Below are positions 10,848 to 20,454 of a stretch of 61,133 nucleotides of DNA, one piece after another. Each line of letters begins with the position of its first letter. Within the stretch, counting starts at the first letter, position 1. The notes below the pieces were generated by a model. The model saw only the letters and a program-made list of their open reading frames with translations. It had not been told where the DNA came from and searched no databases. The translations under genes and the position numbers were made by a program. Location of the stretch: positions 1 through 61,133 of the forward strand of contig NZ_CPYD01000011.1 of NCBI RefSeq assembly GCF_001112925.1. Direction: 5' to 3'. The DNA comes from Yersinia nurmii. Lineage in GTDB: Bacteria; Pseudomonadota; Gammaproteobacteria; Enterobacterales; Enterobacteriaceae.

Positions 10848-11312
10848 ATGCAATTATTGCTTGGTAAGGAAGTCACTCCGTCAAACTTTCTCAGAGGGCC
10901 ACTATCGGTGAGCCATTTAAGGCAATTTCATCTTATTATTTATGAATTATTGGTTGCTATAGGTTTTGAGGCTCCAGAGATAGCTGAAAATCAAGATATC
11001 ATTACGTTGACCATTGATGATGCTTTGCAATTAAATCTCTGCGCTATAGATCAAGAATACTGGATGCTTCAGGCCCTTGTGGGTATGGTGAGCAAATTGT
11101 CATTAAAGGAAATGATTGGTTTATTGAATAAAAATAGGCCAACAGATTATTTGTGGCAGCCGGTTTTTGCCTTTGATGAAAAAAATGATGTGATCTGTTG
11201 GCTACGGCTTCCGCTATATGGAATGGATATACCAGGGTTGTTATCCATAATGGAACAGTTTATTTCAGATGCGCGTATAGAGCGGATAGAGTCGGATGGT
11301 TTTTCTCTATAA
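10848..11312 (+). CDS. Probable class I type III secretion chaperone (CesT/Tir-chaperone type)
   Basis: A 154-aa acidic protein. The pattern fits small type III secretion chaperones such as CesT, SycE and SicP: an N-terminal amphipathic helix ending in a Gly (about 24-40), an ITLTIDDALQLNLC strand pair (about 52-65), a central hydrophobic segment, a helix ending in LLNKNRP, a WLRLPL strand (about 118-123), and a C-terminal helix EQFISDARIERIE. This is pattern recognition, not an alignment. The ATG at 10848 is the only usable start downstream of an in-frame stop at 10770; its ribosome binding site is weak. Base composition is clearly more AT-rich than in btuD or arnB, suggesting transfer. No secretion apparatus gene is in the window, so any partner system lies elsewhere. 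Confidence 0.5.
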   Translation: MQLLLGKEVTPSNFLRGPLSVSHLRQFHLIIYELLVAIGFEAPEIAENQDIITLTIDDALQLNLCAIDQEYWMLQALVGMVSKLSLKEMIGLLNKNRPTDYLWQPVFAFDEKNDVICWLRLPLYGMDIPGLLSIMEQFISDARIERIESDGFSL

Positions 11313-11348
11313 ATGTCTTTTTCTTTATTCTGTTATGAGGGTGCTAGC

Positions 11349-11675
11349 ATGGTGGGTAAACCAATTGAAAACAATGACTATTTAAATATTGGGTTGGGTC
11401 TTAAAAGCGAAAAAAATCGGGTGCTTGGTATGGATAATAAAGGCCAGTGCGTAACATTTGGTCGCTTCTCAGCCTACTTACATCCACATCAGGTCAAAAG
11501 ATTTTTAGTTGAAGCTAAAAAAACTGAGTATGGAGTGAATATCAACGGAACGAAGATAACTTATGGCGCCGTAATTCGTCAGGCGAAAAACTTATCTCAT
11601 AACGAATATGAGATTGGGCACGTTTTTGATAAAATAAGTCACAAACATCGTTTAAAAAGTCAGCTCATCACTTAA
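11349..11675 (+). CDS. Small unrecognised protein, possible partner or effector of the chaperone-like gene
   Basis: I do not recognise this protein. From ATG 11349 (GAGGG 6-11 nt upstream) it is 108 aa; the frame also allows an ATG at 11313, directly after the upstream stop, giving 120 aa. It is basic and soluble, without signal peptide or membrane segment. It has a mixed polar N-terminus (MVGKPIENNDYLNIGLGL) and a block GQCVTFGRFSAYLHPHQV around 34-51. Genes placed just after a class I chaperone are often its secreted substrate, so an effector or effector fragment is possible, but 108 aa is short and nothing confirms secretion. It shares the low GC content of the upstream gene. Confidence 0.4.
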   Translation: MVGKPIENNDYLNIGLGLKSEKNRVLGMDNKGQCVTFGRFSAYLHPHQVKRFLVEAKKTEYGVNINGTKITYGAVIRQAKNLSHNEYEIGHVFDKISHKHRLKSQLIT

Positions 11676-11747
11676 AATACAAAGGCATTTCTACCTTCGT
11701 CAAATGAGTCATATGTAGTAAGTAACATGAAATTTCAAGTGAAAGAG

Positions 11748-11775
11748 GAACAGTCGGATTTGATTTTGACTGTTC
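11748..11775. repeat. Inverted repeat hairpin after the small AT-rich gene pair
   Basis: GAACAGTC (11748-11755) and GACTGTTC (11768-11775) are perfectly complementary around a 12-nt loop. There is no T-run on either side, so it is not a standard terminator. Confidence 0.6.
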
Positions 11776-11820
11776 ATCGATATCCTCACATATAGTGAAT
11801 ACGCATTAAGCTGGGTCATT

Positions 11821-11851
11821 ATTGGCAGAGATGGGGAACATCGCTGCCAAT
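11821..11851. repeat. Long hairpin of unknown role
   Basis: ATTGGCAG (11821-11828) pairs with CTGCCAAT (11844-11851), and GATG (11830-11833) pairs with CATC (11839-11842). They are separated by one A/G mismatch and closed by a 5-nt GGGAA loop. No T-run follows. It could be a structured RNA element or part of a dispersed palindromic repeat. Confidence 0.65.
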
Positions 11852-12237
11852 GTACATTATTTTCGATAATAAGATATTGATCAGACCTTTTCTGTATTTT
11901 CTTATCCTTTCGTGCACACCACCCTAACTTCTTATTTCTGAATAACGCGATGCAGCAATGAATGACTGAGGTATGGTTATTTTATTAACCCAAAGCGTCA
12001 CACAAAGAGTTTATTATTTTATTTAAATCATTTTCATAAATTATATGGTTATCATTATTTTGGGGTTTTGGTTATTTATATAACTGAAACTGAGTTTAAA
12101 TCTGAAAACATTCACGTTTGTTTGGTTTGTGTAGCCAAAAATGAAATTTACTCTCTTGATTTATCAGAACATTTACATTTAGTCACTTCTGGCTAAACTT
12201 TACGCATACAACACAAAATAATGCTTTTTTTTCTGTT

Positions 12238-12254
12238 CTTAAGGTTGGATTAAG
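12238..12254 (+). promoter_or_regulatory. PmrA (BasR) box upstream of arnB
   Basis: CTTAAG-N5-ATTAAG (12238-12243 and 12249-12254) fits the PmrA direct-repeat consensus YTTAAK-N5-YTTAAK apart from one base. A possible -10 element, TACATT, lies 10 bp downstream at 12265-12270. In Salmonella and Yersinia the arn operon is switched on by PmrA, with help from PhoP, under low Mg2+, high Fe3+ or polymyxin. The leader to arnB would be about 100 nt. Confidence 0.7.
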
Positions 12255-12374
12255 ATTCATTGTCTACATTTATCAGTGCTGTGCAGTGAGAGCAATCGTG
12301 GCCGCGTTTAGTTTTCGTTAACTTACTCCGACTTATAGTGACGTTAAATTTGTTGTGTCCTACTGGGTACATTC

Positions 12375-13529
12375 ATGGAAAATTTCTTACCTTTCTCTGT
12401 TCCTGCTATTGGCAGTGAAGAAATTGCTGCCGTTACAGAAGTTCTGACATCAGGGTGGATTACCACCGGACCGAAGAATCAACAATTAGAACGCGAGTTT
12501 TGCCAGGCTTTTGGTTGCAAACATGCCGTAGCGGTGTGTTCTGCCACGGCGGGAATGCATATTACTTTAATGGCGCTGGGAGTTGGGCCGGGCGATGAAG
12601 TGATTACACCTTCTCAAACCTGGGTTTCTACCCTCAATATGATTGAGTTATTGGGCGCTGTTCCGGTGATGGTCGATGTTGATAGGGACACACTGATGGT
12701 AAGCGCTGAAAGTATTTCCGCCGCTATTACCCCTAAAACCAAGGCGATTATTCCGGTGCATTATGCTGGCGCGCCCTGTGATTTAAACAGGATTAGGCAT
12801 ATTGCTCGTCAACATCAGATTCCGCTGATTGAAGATGCGGCGCATGCGGCTGGAACGCGCTACGGCGATAAATGGATAGGGCAGCAGGGAACGGCGATTT
12901 TCTCTTTCCATGCGATTAAGAATATGACCTGTGCCGAGGGTGGATTAATCGCAACCGATGATGACGCGCTGGCTGAAAAAGTACGTCGTTTAAAATTTCA
13001 TGGGTTAGGCGTTGATGCTTTTGATCGTGAGCTAAAAGGCCGTAGTCCGCAGGCAGAAGTGGTCGAACCGGGATATAAATATAATTTATCCGATATTCAC
13101 GCGGCTATTGCTGTGGTGCAACTTAAACGGCTGCCGGAAATAAACGCTCGCCGTCAGGCATTGGCTGAACGTTATATTCAGGCATTGGCAGGTTCACCGT
13201 TACAACCTTTGGCATTGCCTGATTATCCTCATCATCACGCCTGGCATCTATTTATGGTTCGGGTGGATTTTGAGCAGTGCGGTATAAACCGGGATCACCT
13301 CATGGCGGAATTAAAAGCCTTGGGTATTGGCTCTGGTCTGCATTTCCGTGCGGCTCATACGCAAAAGTATTATCGCGAACGTTATCCTGATTTAACTTTG
13401 CCAAATACCGAGTGGAATTCAGCCCGGCTTTGTACTTTGCCTCTGTTCCCCGATATGAAAGATAGCGATGTTGACCGCGTGGTCAACGCATTAGCAACTA
13501 TTATAGGGCCTCGCCGTGTCACAGCCTGA
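12375..13529 (+). CDS. arnB: UDP-4-amino-4-deoxy-L-arabinose aminotransferase
   Basis: A PLP enzyme of the DegT/DnrJ/EryC1/StrS family, 384 aa. It moves an amino group from glutamate to UDP-Ara4O to make UDP-L-Ara4N in the cytoplasm. The PLP lysine is in [15 protein letters not shown] (about residues 176-190), and [18 protein letters not shown] lies near the C-terminus. It is the first gene of arnBCADTEF and overlaps arnC by 14 nt. The operon modifies lipid A phosphates and lowers the binding of polymyxin and cationic peptides. Confidence 0.97.
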   Translation: MENFLPFSVPAIGSEEIAAVTEVLTSGWITTGPKNQQLEREFCQAFGCKHAVAVCSATAGMHITLMALGVGPGDEVITPSQTWVSTLNMIELLGAVPVMVDVDRDTLMVSAESISAAITPKTKAIIPVHYAGAPCDLNRIRHIARQHQIPLIEDAAHAAGTRYGDKWIGQQGTAIFSFHAIKNMTCAEGGLIATDDDALAEKVRRLKFHGLGVDAFDRELKGRSPQAEVVEPGYKYNLSDIHAAIAVVQLKRLPEINARRQALAERYIQALAGSPLQPLALPDYPHHHAWHLFMVRVDFEQCGINRDHLMAELKALGIGSGLHFRAAHTQKYYRERYPDLTLPNTEWNSARLCTLPLFPDMKDSDVDRVVNALATIIGPRRVTA

Positions 13530-14496
13530 AGAAATAAATAAAGTCTCGATTGTTATCCCTGTTTATAACGAACAGGAGAGCTTACCCGCATTATTGGAGC
13601 GAACCTCGGCGGCTTGCCAATTATTACGTCAGCCTTATGAAATTATTTTGGTGGATGACGGCAGCAGCGATAATTCGGCAGAAATGCTCACTGCTGCGGC
13701 AGAAAAACCGAATAGCTGCATTATTGCCGTATTGCTAAACCGTAATTACGGTCAGCATTCTGCCATTATGGCAGGTTTTAATCAGGTCAGTGGCGATCTG
13801 GTTATTACGTTAGATGCGGATTTGCAAAACCCGCCGGAGGAAATTCCCCGTTTAGTTAGCGTTGCCGAAGAGGGTTATGACGTGGTCGGTACCGTGCGTG
13901 CTAATCGTCAGGATTCTATGTTCCGTAAAACGGCGTCCAAGATGATCAACATGATGATCCAAAAAGCGACCGGGAAATCGATGGGGGACTACGGCTGTAT
14001 GTTACGTGCCTACCGTCGGCATATCGTTGATGCGATGTTACACTGTCACGAGCGCAGTACTTTTATTCCGATACTCGCCAATACCTTTGCCAGAAAAACC
14101 ACGGAAATTAAGGTTCATCACGCCGAGCGCGAGTTTGGCGACTCCAAATACAGTCTGATGAAGCTGATTAACCTGATGTACGACCTGATCACCTGCCTGA
14201 CAACCACGCCGTTGCGTTTGCTCAGTCTGGTTGGCAGCGTCATCGCACTGTCAGGTTTTACCCTATCGGTATTGCTGGTGGCATTACGTTTGATTTTTGG
14301 CCCGGAATGGGCTGGCGGCGGCGTGTTCACGCTGTTCGCGGTGTTATTTATGTTTATTGGGGCACAATTCGTTGGTATGGGTTTACTCGGTGAATACATC
14401 GGGCGAATTTACAACGACGTACGCGCTCGCCCCCGTTATTTTGTGCAAAAAGTGGTCGAGTCTCAGCAGACCAAAAAAACTCAGGAAGAAGAATGA
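13516..14496 (+). CDS. arnC: Undecaprenyl-phosphate 4-deoxy-4-formamido-L-arabinose transferase
   Basis: A family 2 glycosyltransferase, 326 aa, that moves formyl-Ara4N from UDP to undecaprenyl phosphate at the inner membrane. The N-terminal GT-A domain shows VDDGSSDNS (about 43-51) and [10 protein letters not shown] (about 96-105). Two transmembrane helices lie at about 235-260 and 270-295. The GTG start (13516) overlaps arnB by 14 nt, and the stop overlaps the arnA ATG by 4 nt, indicating translational coupling. Confidence 0.97.
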   Translation: MSQPEEINKVSIVIPVYNEQESLPALLERTSAACQLLRQPYEIILVDDGSSDNSAEMLTAAAEKPNSCIIAVLLNRNYGQHSAIMAGFNQVSGDLVITLDADLQNPPEEIPRLVSVAEEGYDVVGTVRANRQDSMFRKTASKMINMMIQKATGKSMGDYGCMLRAYRRHIVDAMLHCHERSTFIPILANTFARKTTEIKVHHAEREFGDSKYSLMKLINLMYDLITCLTTTPLRLLSLVGSVIALSGFTLSVLLVALRLIFGPEWAGGGVFTLFAVLFMFIGAQFVGMGLLGEYIGRIYNDVRARPRYFVQKVVESQQTKKTQEEE

Positions 14497-16499
14497 TGAA
14501 AGCGATTGTATTTGCCTATCACGATATTGGCTGCGTGGGAATTAATGCACTGGTTGAAGCGGGTTATGACGTTCAGGCGGTGTTTACCCATACTGATGAT
14601 CCGAAAGAGAATCACTTTTTCTCTTCCGTTGCGCGGGTTGCCGCCGATCTACAATTGCCGGTGTTTGCCCCCGAAGACGTCAACCATCCTTTGTGGGTTG
14701 AGCAGATCCGCGAAATGCAGCCGGACGTCATTTTTTCATTCTATTATCGTAACTTGTTGAGCGATGAAATTTTATCTCTGGCTCCGCAGGGCGCATTCAA
14801 CCTGCACGGCTCATTGTTACCACGCTACCGCGGTCGTGCGCCGATTAACTGGGCGTTGGTAAAAGGTGAAACCGAAACCGGCGTAACCTTGCACAAAATG
14901 GTGAAACGAGCGGATGCGGGCGACATCGCAGGTCAGCGTAAAGTAGCTATCAGCGATACGGATACGGCGCTAACGTTACATGCAAAAATGCGCGATGCCG
15001 CGCAGGCTCTGTTGCAGGATTTATTGCCAAAAATGAAGCGTGAGCCGTTAACGCTAACGCCACAGAATGAAGCGGACGCCAGCTATTTTGGTCGCCGTAC
15101 CGCCGCCGATGGCGAAATCGATTGGGTTAAATCCGCTCGCGAATTACATAATCTGGTACGCGCAGTGACAGAACCTTACCCTGGTGCATTCAGCCATTTG
15201 GGACAGCGTAAGTTGATTGTTTGGCGTGCCAGGCCACTGGACATCGAGCACCAAAAATTGCCGGGAACCGTCCTTAGCACCAATCCATTGGTGGTAGCCT
15301 GTGGTGAGGGCGCGCTGGAAATCATCGCTGGCCAAGGCGAATCTGGACTGTACGTGCAGGGCAGCCGTTTGGCATTGGAAATGGGGATGGTCGCTGACGT
15401 ACGTTTAGGGGTTAAGCCGCTAAATAAAAAGAAAAGACGCACCCGAGTCCTGATTCTGGGCGTCAATGGATTTATCGGTAACCATCTGACTGAACGTTTA
15501 TTACGTGACGACGGCTACGAAGTTTACGGTCTGGATATCGGTTCTGATGCGCTGGGTCGTTTTATGCATAATCCGCGCTTCCATTTTGTTGAAGGTGATA
15601 TCAGCATTCACTCGGAATGGATTGAATATCATATTAAGAAGTGCGATGTGATATTACCATTGGTCGCGATTGCCACGCCGATTGAATATACCCGTAATCC
15701 GCTGAAAGTTTTTGAACTGGATTTTGAAGAGAACCTCAAAATCGTGCGTGACTGCGTGAAGTACAATAAACGTATTGTTTTCCCATCGACCTCTGAAGTT
15801 TATGGTATGTGTGATGATAAAGAGTTTGATGAGGATCATTCTCGTCTGATTGTCGGGCCGATTAATAAACAGCGCTGGATCTATTCTGTCTCCAAGCAAT
15901 TATTGGATCGAGTTATTTGGGCATATGGCGAAAAAGAAGGTCTGAAGTTTACCTTATTCCGTCCGTTTAACTGGATGGGGCCGCGTTTGGATAATCTGGA
16001 TGCTGCTCGTATCGGTAGCTCCCGTGCCATTACTCAGTTGATATTGAATTTGGTGGAAGGTTCGCCAATCAAACTGGTTGACGGCGGGGAACAGAAACGC
16101 ACCTTTACTGATATTAACGACGGTATTGAAGCCTTATTCCGCATCATTGAAAACCGCGAAGGGCGTTGCGACGGTCAGATTATCAATATTGGTAACCCGA
16201 CTAACGAAGCCAGCATTCGTGAACTGGCTGAAATGCTGTTGGCCAGCTTTGAGAAACATGAATTGCGCGACAAATTCCCGCCGTTTGCTGGCATGAAAAC
16301 CATTGAAAGCAGCGCTTATTATGGCAAAGGGTATCAGGACGTCGAACATCGCACGCCGAGCATTGAAAACGCCCGTCGTTTGTTGAACTGGCAGCCAGAA
16401 ATCGCCATGCAGCAAACTGTCGCTGAAACGTTGGACTTCTTCCTGCGCAGCGCGCTGGACGATCAATCCATTGAACAGGATGATGGGAAGGCTAAATGA
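14493..16499 (+). CDS. arnA: Bifunctional UDP-glucuronate decarboxylase / UDP-Ara4N formyltransferase
   Basis: A 668-aa two-domain enzyme that catalyses the first and third steps of Ara4N synthesis. Residues 1-305 are the formyltransferase ([13 protein letters not shown] with the catalytic His, about 101-113). Residues about 315-668 are a short-chain dehydrogenase-type decarboxylase with a nucleotide-binding [17 protein letters not shown] and a YSVSK catalytic pair. Length matches E. coli (660) and Yersinia ArnA. It overlaps both neighbours by 4 nt (ATGA type). Confidence 0.97.
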   Translation: MMKAIVFAYHDIGCVGINALVEAGYDVQAVFTHTDDPKENHFFSSVARVAADLQLPVFAPEDVNHPLWVEQIREMQPDVIFSFYYRNLLSDEILSLAPQGAFNLHGSLLPRYRGRAPINWALVKGETETGVTLHKMVKRADAGDIAGQRKVAISDTDTALTLHAKMRDAAQALLQDLLPKMKREPLTLTPQNEADASYFGRRTAADGEIDWVKSARELHNLVRAVTEPYPGAFSHLGQRKLIVWRARPLDIEHQKLPGTVLSTNPLVVACGEGALEIIAGQGESGLYVQGSRLALEMGMVADVRLGVKPLNKKKRRTRVLILGVNGFIGNHLTERLLRDDGYEVYGLDIGSDALGRFMHNPRFHFVEGDISIHSEWIEYHIKKCDVILPLVAIATPIEYTRNPLKVFELDFEENLKIVRDCVKYNKRIVFPSTSEVYGMCDDKEFDEDHSRLIVGPINKQRWIYSVSKQLLDRVIWAYGEKEGLKFTLFRPFNWMGPRLDNLDAARIGSSRAITQLILNLVEGSPIKLVDGGEQKRTFTDINDGIEALFRIIENREGRCDGQIINIGNPTNEASIRELAEMLLASFEKHELRDKFPPFAGMKTIESSAYYGKGYQDVEHRTPSIENARRLLNWQPEIAMQQTVAETLDFFLRSALDDQSIEQDDGKAK

Positions 16500-17398
16500 A
16501 ACGAGTGGGCCTGAGGATTGACGTCGATACTTACCGTGGCACCCGCGATGGGGTGCCTTCACTGTTGAGTGTGTTGGATAAACACGGTATTCAGGCCAGT
16601 TTCTTTTTTAGCGTTGGGCCGGACAACATGGGGCGCCATTTATGGCGCCTACTACGTCCCCGTTTCTTATGGAAAATGTTGCGTTCAAACGCAGCTTCGC
16701 TGTACGGCTGGCAGATTCTGCTGGCCGGTACCGCTTGGCCGGGCAAGTTAATTGCCAAACATTTAGGCTACGTGATGAAAGAAACGCAGACTGCCGGTCA
16801 TGAAGTTGGCTTGCACGCTTGGGATCATCAGGGCTGGCAGGCAAAAGTCGGTACTTGGTCGGAAGAACAGCTCAAAGATCAGATTCAGCGTGGCGTGGAT
16901 GCATTGCAAGACTGTATTGACGGGCCGGTTAGTTGCTCTGCGGTCGCCGGGTGGCGCGCCGACGAGCGAGTATTAGCAGCGAAACAGCCGTTTAACTTTA
17001 GCTATAACAGTGATTGCCGCGGCACTCATCCTTTTCGGCCAATATTGCCTGATGGTAGTGAAGGCAGTGTACAAATTCCCGTAACATTACCGACTTACGA
17101 TGAGGTCGTCGGCAGTGAAGTCCGTCCACAGGATTTTAACGATTTTATTCTGGATGCCATTCTGCGGGACAGCGGAGTACCGGTTTATACCATTCACGCC
17201 GAAGTTGAAGGAATGTCACAAGCCGCGATGTTTGAAAATTTATTAGTGAAAGCGCAGAAGCAAGGAATTGAATTTTGCGTTTTAAGCTCATTGTTACCGG
17301 AAAATCGTTCAAGCTTGCCGATAGGCAAAGTTGCGCGTTCTGCTTTCCCAGGCAGAGAGGGGTGGTTAGGCTGTCAGTCTGAGGTGACAAATTCATGA
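16496..17398 (+). CDS. arnD: 4-deoxy-4-formamido-L-arabinose-phosphoundecaprenol deformylase
   Basis: A polysaccharide deacetylase-family (CE4) enzyme, 300 aa. It removes the formyl group from undecaprenyl-P-Ara4FN, making the transfer path one-way. [10 protein letters not shown] (about 7-16) carries the metal-binding Asp, and [14 protein letters not shown] (about 102-115) carries metal-binding His residues. It overlaps arnA and arnT by 4 nt each. Confidence 0.96.
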   Translation: MKRVGLRIDVDTYRGTRDGVPSLLSVLDKHGIQASFFFSVGPDNMGRHLWRLLRPRFLWKMLRSNAASLYGWQILLAGTAWPGKLIAKHLGYVMKETQTAGHEVGLHAWDHQGWQAKVGTWSEEQLKDQIQRGVDALQDCIDGPVSCSAVAGWRADERVLAAKQPFNFSYNSDCRGTHPFRPILPDGSEGSVQIPVTLPTYDEVVGSEVRPQDFNDFILDAILRDSGVPVYTIHAEVEGMSQAAMFENLLVKAQKQGIEFCVLSSLLPENRSSLPIGKVARSAFPGREGWLGCQSEVTNS

Positions 17399-19062
17399 GC
17401 GACGCGTTAAAAAAAGGTGGCGTAGCGCTACTGGCGGTCTTTTTTGCTGTGTTATATATCCTGCCCTTGAACGGCCGTTTACTGTGGCAACCGGATGAAA
17501 CCCGCTATGCGGAAATTAGCCGAGAAATGCTACAGCAGGGTGATTGGGTCGTGCCGCATTTATTGGGTATTCGTTATTTTGAAAAGCCTATTGCCGGATA
17601 TTGGTTTAATAATATCAGCCAGTGGATCTTCGGTGATAATAACTTTGCGGTACGTTTTGGCTCAGTATTCAGTATTGGACTCAGCGCCATTTTGGTATTT
17701 TGGCTGGCGACATTAATGTGGCGTAATCGTAATACCGCGCTGCTGGCTAGCCTGATTTATCTCTCTTCACTGCTGGTATTCAGTATCGGGACTTATAGCG
17801 TTCTCGATCCTATGATTACGCTGTGGCTGACAGCATCGATGCTGTGTTTTTATCTGACGCTAAGGGCCAAAACCTCCCGACAGAAAATGACCGCCTATGC
17901 ATTTTTGGGGCTGGTTTGTGCCATGGGCTTTATGACCAAAGGCTTTTTGGCATTGGCCGTTCCAGTGATTGCGGTTATTCCCATTGTGATTCAACAGCGT
18001 CGAACCAAAGAGCTGCTGCTGTTTGGCCCGATAGCTATCATCAGTGCCTGTTTGTTGAGCCTGCCTTGGGCGTTAGCGATTGCGCAACGTGAACCTGACT
18101 TCTGGCATTATTTCTTCTGGGTGGAGCATATTCAGCGCTTTGCCGAGAAAGACGCACAGCACAAAGCGCCATTCTGGTATTACCTGCCGCTGATTTGTCT
18201 GGGCGTATTACCTTGGTTAGGACTGTTGCCGGGGGCATTGCTCAAAGGCTGGCGTGAGCGAGTTGCTCGTCCCGAATTCTTCTTCCTGCTGAGCTGGGCA
18301 GTGATGCCGTTTATATTTTTCAGTATCGCAAAAGGCAAATTGCCAACCTATATTCTGCCGTGTATTGCGCCGATATCATTGCTTATGGCGGCTTATGCGC
18401 AGGATTGTGTGGCTAAGTTGCAAATGCGCGCGCTGAAGGTAAACGGCTACATCAATCTGATTTTCGGCACCGTCTGCGCGTTGGCCGTACTGTTGATCGG
18501 TTTGGGCGTATTTTCTCATTTGGTGGTGTATGCCGCCGATGAGAAAATTAAAGTGATTCTCGGGACACTGTCATTTGCTGCATGGGGATTTGTCGGCTAT
18601 CTCAGCCTACGACAAAATGCCCGCCATTGGCGCTGGGCGGCCGTTTGCCCGCTGCTGTTTGCGTTGCTGGTGGCGTATGTTATTCCGCAACAGGTGATTA
18701 ACTCCAAGCAGCCGCAGTATTTTATCCAGCAAAACAGCGCGGAGCTTGAGCAAAGCCGCTACATACTCTCGGATGGCGTCGGCGTGGCTTCGGGTCTGGC
18801 TTGGGAGTTGAAACGTAGTGATATCATTATGTTCAGCGAAAAAGGCGAAGTGAATTATGGTTTAGCCTATCCGGATGCGGCGGATCGTTACGTCAGTTTT
18901 GAAGATTTTCCTCAATGGCTGGCTAAGGCGCGTAAACAGGGGAATGTTTCACTGGTCTTGCAGTTATCCCGAGGTGAAACCTTGCCAGAAAGCCTGCCTG
19001 CAGCGGATCAGGTGACGCAAAACAGCAGAATGGCGTTGCTGTGGTATAAGCAAATTCCATGA
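17395..19062 (+). CDS. arnT: Lipid A L-Ara4N transferase
   Basis: An inner-membrane GT83/PMT-family glycosyltransferase, 555 aa, with about 12 transmembrane helices. It moves L-Ara4N from undecaprenyl phosphate to the lipid A phosphates on the periplasmic side. The first periplasmic loop has the conserved [16 protein letters not shown] (about 30-45), with the acidic pair typical of the family. The soluble C-terminal part (about 440-555) completes the protein. The start overlaps arnD, and the stop overlaps the arnE ATG by 4 nt. Confidence 0.96.
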   Translation: MSDALKKGGVALLAVFFAVLYILPLNGRLLWQPDETRYAEISREMLQQGDWVVPHLLGIRYFEKPIAGYWFNNISQWIFGDNNFAVRFGSVFSIGLSAILVFWLATLMWRNRNTALLASLIYLSSLLVFSIGTYSVLDPMITLWLTASMLCFYLTLRAKTSRQKMTAYAFLGLVCAMGFMTKGFLALAVPVIAVIPIVIQQRRTKELLLFGPIAIISACLLSLPWALAIAQREPDFWHYFFWVEHIQRFAEKDAQHKAPFWYYLPLICLGVLPWLGLLPGALLKGWRERVARPEFFFLLSWAVMPFIFFSIAKGKLPTYILPCIAPISLLMAAYAQDCVAKLQMRALKVNGYINLIFGTVCALAVLLIGLGVFSHLVVYAADEKIKVILGTLSFAAWGFVGYLSLRQNARHWRWAAVCPLLFALLVAYVIPQQVINSKQPQYFIQQNSAELEQSRYILSDGVGVASGLAWELKRSDIIMFSEKGEVNYGLAYPDAADRYVSFEDFPQWLAKARKQGNVSLVLQLSRGETLPESLPAADQVTQNSRMALLWYKQIP

Positions 19063-19400
19063 TGAGTTACTTGCTGTTATTGATGGTGAGTCTGCTGACC
19101 TGCGCCGGGCAGCTATGTCAAAAGCAGGCGGCTCAGATTTGGGCTACAGACCAACCGCGCCGTCGTGCTCACACCGTTAGGTGGTTAGCTACGGCGGTGC
19201 TGTTGCTCGGATTGGGGATGTTGCTGTGGCTTCGGCTGCTGCAACACCTGCCTTTAAGCATCGCTTACCCTATGCTCAGTTTTAACTTTGTCTTGGTCAC
19301 GCTGGCATCACGCTTTTTCTTCGGTGAAACCGTTGGCGTGCGCCATTGGTTAGGCATTGTCGCCATTATGTTGGGAATTCTGCTGATGAGTTTACCGTGA
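19059..19400 (+). CDS. arnE: Undecaprenyl-phosphate-Ara4N flippase subunit ArnE
   Basis: A 113-aa small multidrug resistance/EamA-like membrane protein with four predicted helices. With ArnF it is thought to flip undecaprenyl-P-Ara4N to the periplasmic face. [20 protein letters not shown] (about 64-83) is the conserved core. It overlaps arnT by 4 nt and arnF by 1 nt. Confidence 0.94.
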   Translation: MMSYLLLLMVSLLTCAGQLCQKQAAQIWATDQPRRRAHTVRWLATAVLLLGLGMLLWLRLLQHLPLSIAYPMLSFNFVLVTLASRFFFGETVGVRHWLGIVAIMLGILLMSLP

Positions 19401-19780
19401 TGAAAGGTTACTGCTGGGGAATCGGTAGCGTGCTGTTGGTGACGTTGGCGCAGCTATTATTGAAATGGGGGGTGATTCATTTACCGCTGATTAGCTGGGC
19501 TGGCTTGGATCTGCAATTCTTCACCGATCATCTGTCGCCACTTGCCGCCGTCACGGCGGGTTTAGTCGGCTATGCATTCTCGATGCTGTGCTGGTTCTTT
19601 GCCTTGCGTTATTTGCCATTAAATCAGGCTTATCCGCTCTTAAGTATTAGTTATGCGCTGGTTTATCTGGCGGCGGTTACTTTGCCTTGGTTCCACGAAA
19701 GTGCCACTTTATTAAAGACGCTGGGAGCCGCAATTATCCTGTTTGGCGTTTGGTTAATACATTCGAAGCCGATTAAATAG
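19400..19780 (+). CDS. arnF: Undecaprenyl-phosphate-Ara4N flippase subunit ArnF
   Basis: The second flippase subunit, 126 aa with four helices. I start it at ATG 19400 (Met-Lys-Gly-Tyr-Cys-Trp), which overlaps the arnE stop by one base. The longer open frame begins inside arnE and lacks support. [20 protein letters not shown] mirrors the ArnE core, showing the paralogy. It is the last gene of the operon; I see no strong terminator before nlpC. Confidence 0.94.
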   Translation: MKGYCWGIGSVLLVTLAQLLLKWGVIHLPLISWAGLDLQFFTDHLSPLAAVTAGLVGYAFSMLCWFFALRYLPLNQAYPLLSISYALVYLAAVTLPWFHESATLLKTLGAAIILFGVWLIHSKPIK

Positions 19781-19926
19781 CTTTAACAATATTATCTTAT
19801 TCAGATAACTTGTTTTTTTCGCGCACGAAATATAGATTAGCCAGATGAATTCAGCATGATAGCTTGGTTTTCTTATGGTTTCCGCTCAAGGAAAGCCAAC
19901 CGGGCTTAATATTCGGTGAGAGATCT

Positions 19927-20391
19927 ATGCGGATGCGTTTTTGGATTTTTCTGGCCTGTCTTATTCTTGCCGGGTGTAGTAGCAGAGCTCCAGCACCCAG
20001 CGGACACCTATCTGACCCGATAGTCGTTGTCGCACAGTTAAAAGAGCAATTGCGTCAATGGCAGGGGACGCCGTATCAGTATGGCGGAATGGACCAGCGC
20101 GGCGTCGATTGCTCCGGTTTTGTCTATCGTACTTTCCGCGATCGTTTTGATATGCAATTACCCCGAACCACTGAAGCGCAAACCAATCTGGGCACCAAAG
20201 TATCTCGCGATGAGCTGATGCCGGGGGATTTAGTGTTCTTCAAAACGGGTAGTGGAGGGAATGGATTGCATGTTGGTATTTACGATACTAATGATGAATT
20301 TATTCACGCATCTACCAGTAAGGGCGTCATTCGCTCTTCGTTAGAAAATGTGTACTGGAAACGCGTTTACTGGCAGGCGCGCCGCATCTAA
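19927..20391 (+). CDS. nlpC: NlpC/P60 family lipoprotein NlpC
   Basis: A probable murein endopeptidase anchored as a lipoprotein. From ATG 19927 it is 154 aa, the same as E. coli NlpC. The signal peptide ends in the lipobox LAGC (about residues 13-16). The NlpC/P60 domain has the catalytic Cys in VDCSGFVYRTF and His in GLHVGIYD, with FIHAST further on. The open frame extends upstream to 19864, but the added residues spoil the signal peptide, and GGTGAGAG at 19915-19922 supports 19927. In E. coli it directly follows btuD; here the arn operon lies between. Confidence 0.95.
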   Translation: MRMRFWIFLACLILAGCSSRAPAPSGHLSDPIVVVAQLKEQLRQWQGTPYQYGGMDQRGVDCSGFVYRTFRDRFDMQLPRTTEAQTNLGTKVSRDELMPGDLVFFKTGSGGNGLHVGIYDTNDEFIHASTSKGVIRSSLENVYWKRVYWQARRI

Positions 20392-20399
20392 CCGCCGAT

Positions 20400-20440
20400 A
20401 AACAGCCGTAACTATGTTATCTTAACGGCTGTTTATTTTG
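20400..20440 (+). terminator. Terminator after nlpC
   Basis: A 10-bp stem, AAACAGCCGT (20400-20409) with ACGGCTGTTT (20425-20434), around a 15-nt loop. A short T-rich stretch follows before lplA. Confidence 0.7.
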
Positions 20441-20454
20441 GTGCGGAGCCCTTT

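Larger units (their letters stand above)
11676..12374. other. AT-rich intergenic region ahead of arnB
   Basis: About 700 bp without a supported gene. It contains two perfect inverted repeats (11748-11775 and 11821-11851) and, nearer to arnB, a PmrA box. The GTTTG-rich stretch around 12116-12132 faintly recalls PhoP boxes, but I cannot support a call. The low GC content matches the two genes upstream. Confidence 0.6.

Noticed and set aside
12116..12132. PhoP box-like GTTTG repeats upstream of arnB
   Set aside because: The match to (T/G)GTTTA-N5-(T/G)GTTTA is poor, and the region is generally T-rich.
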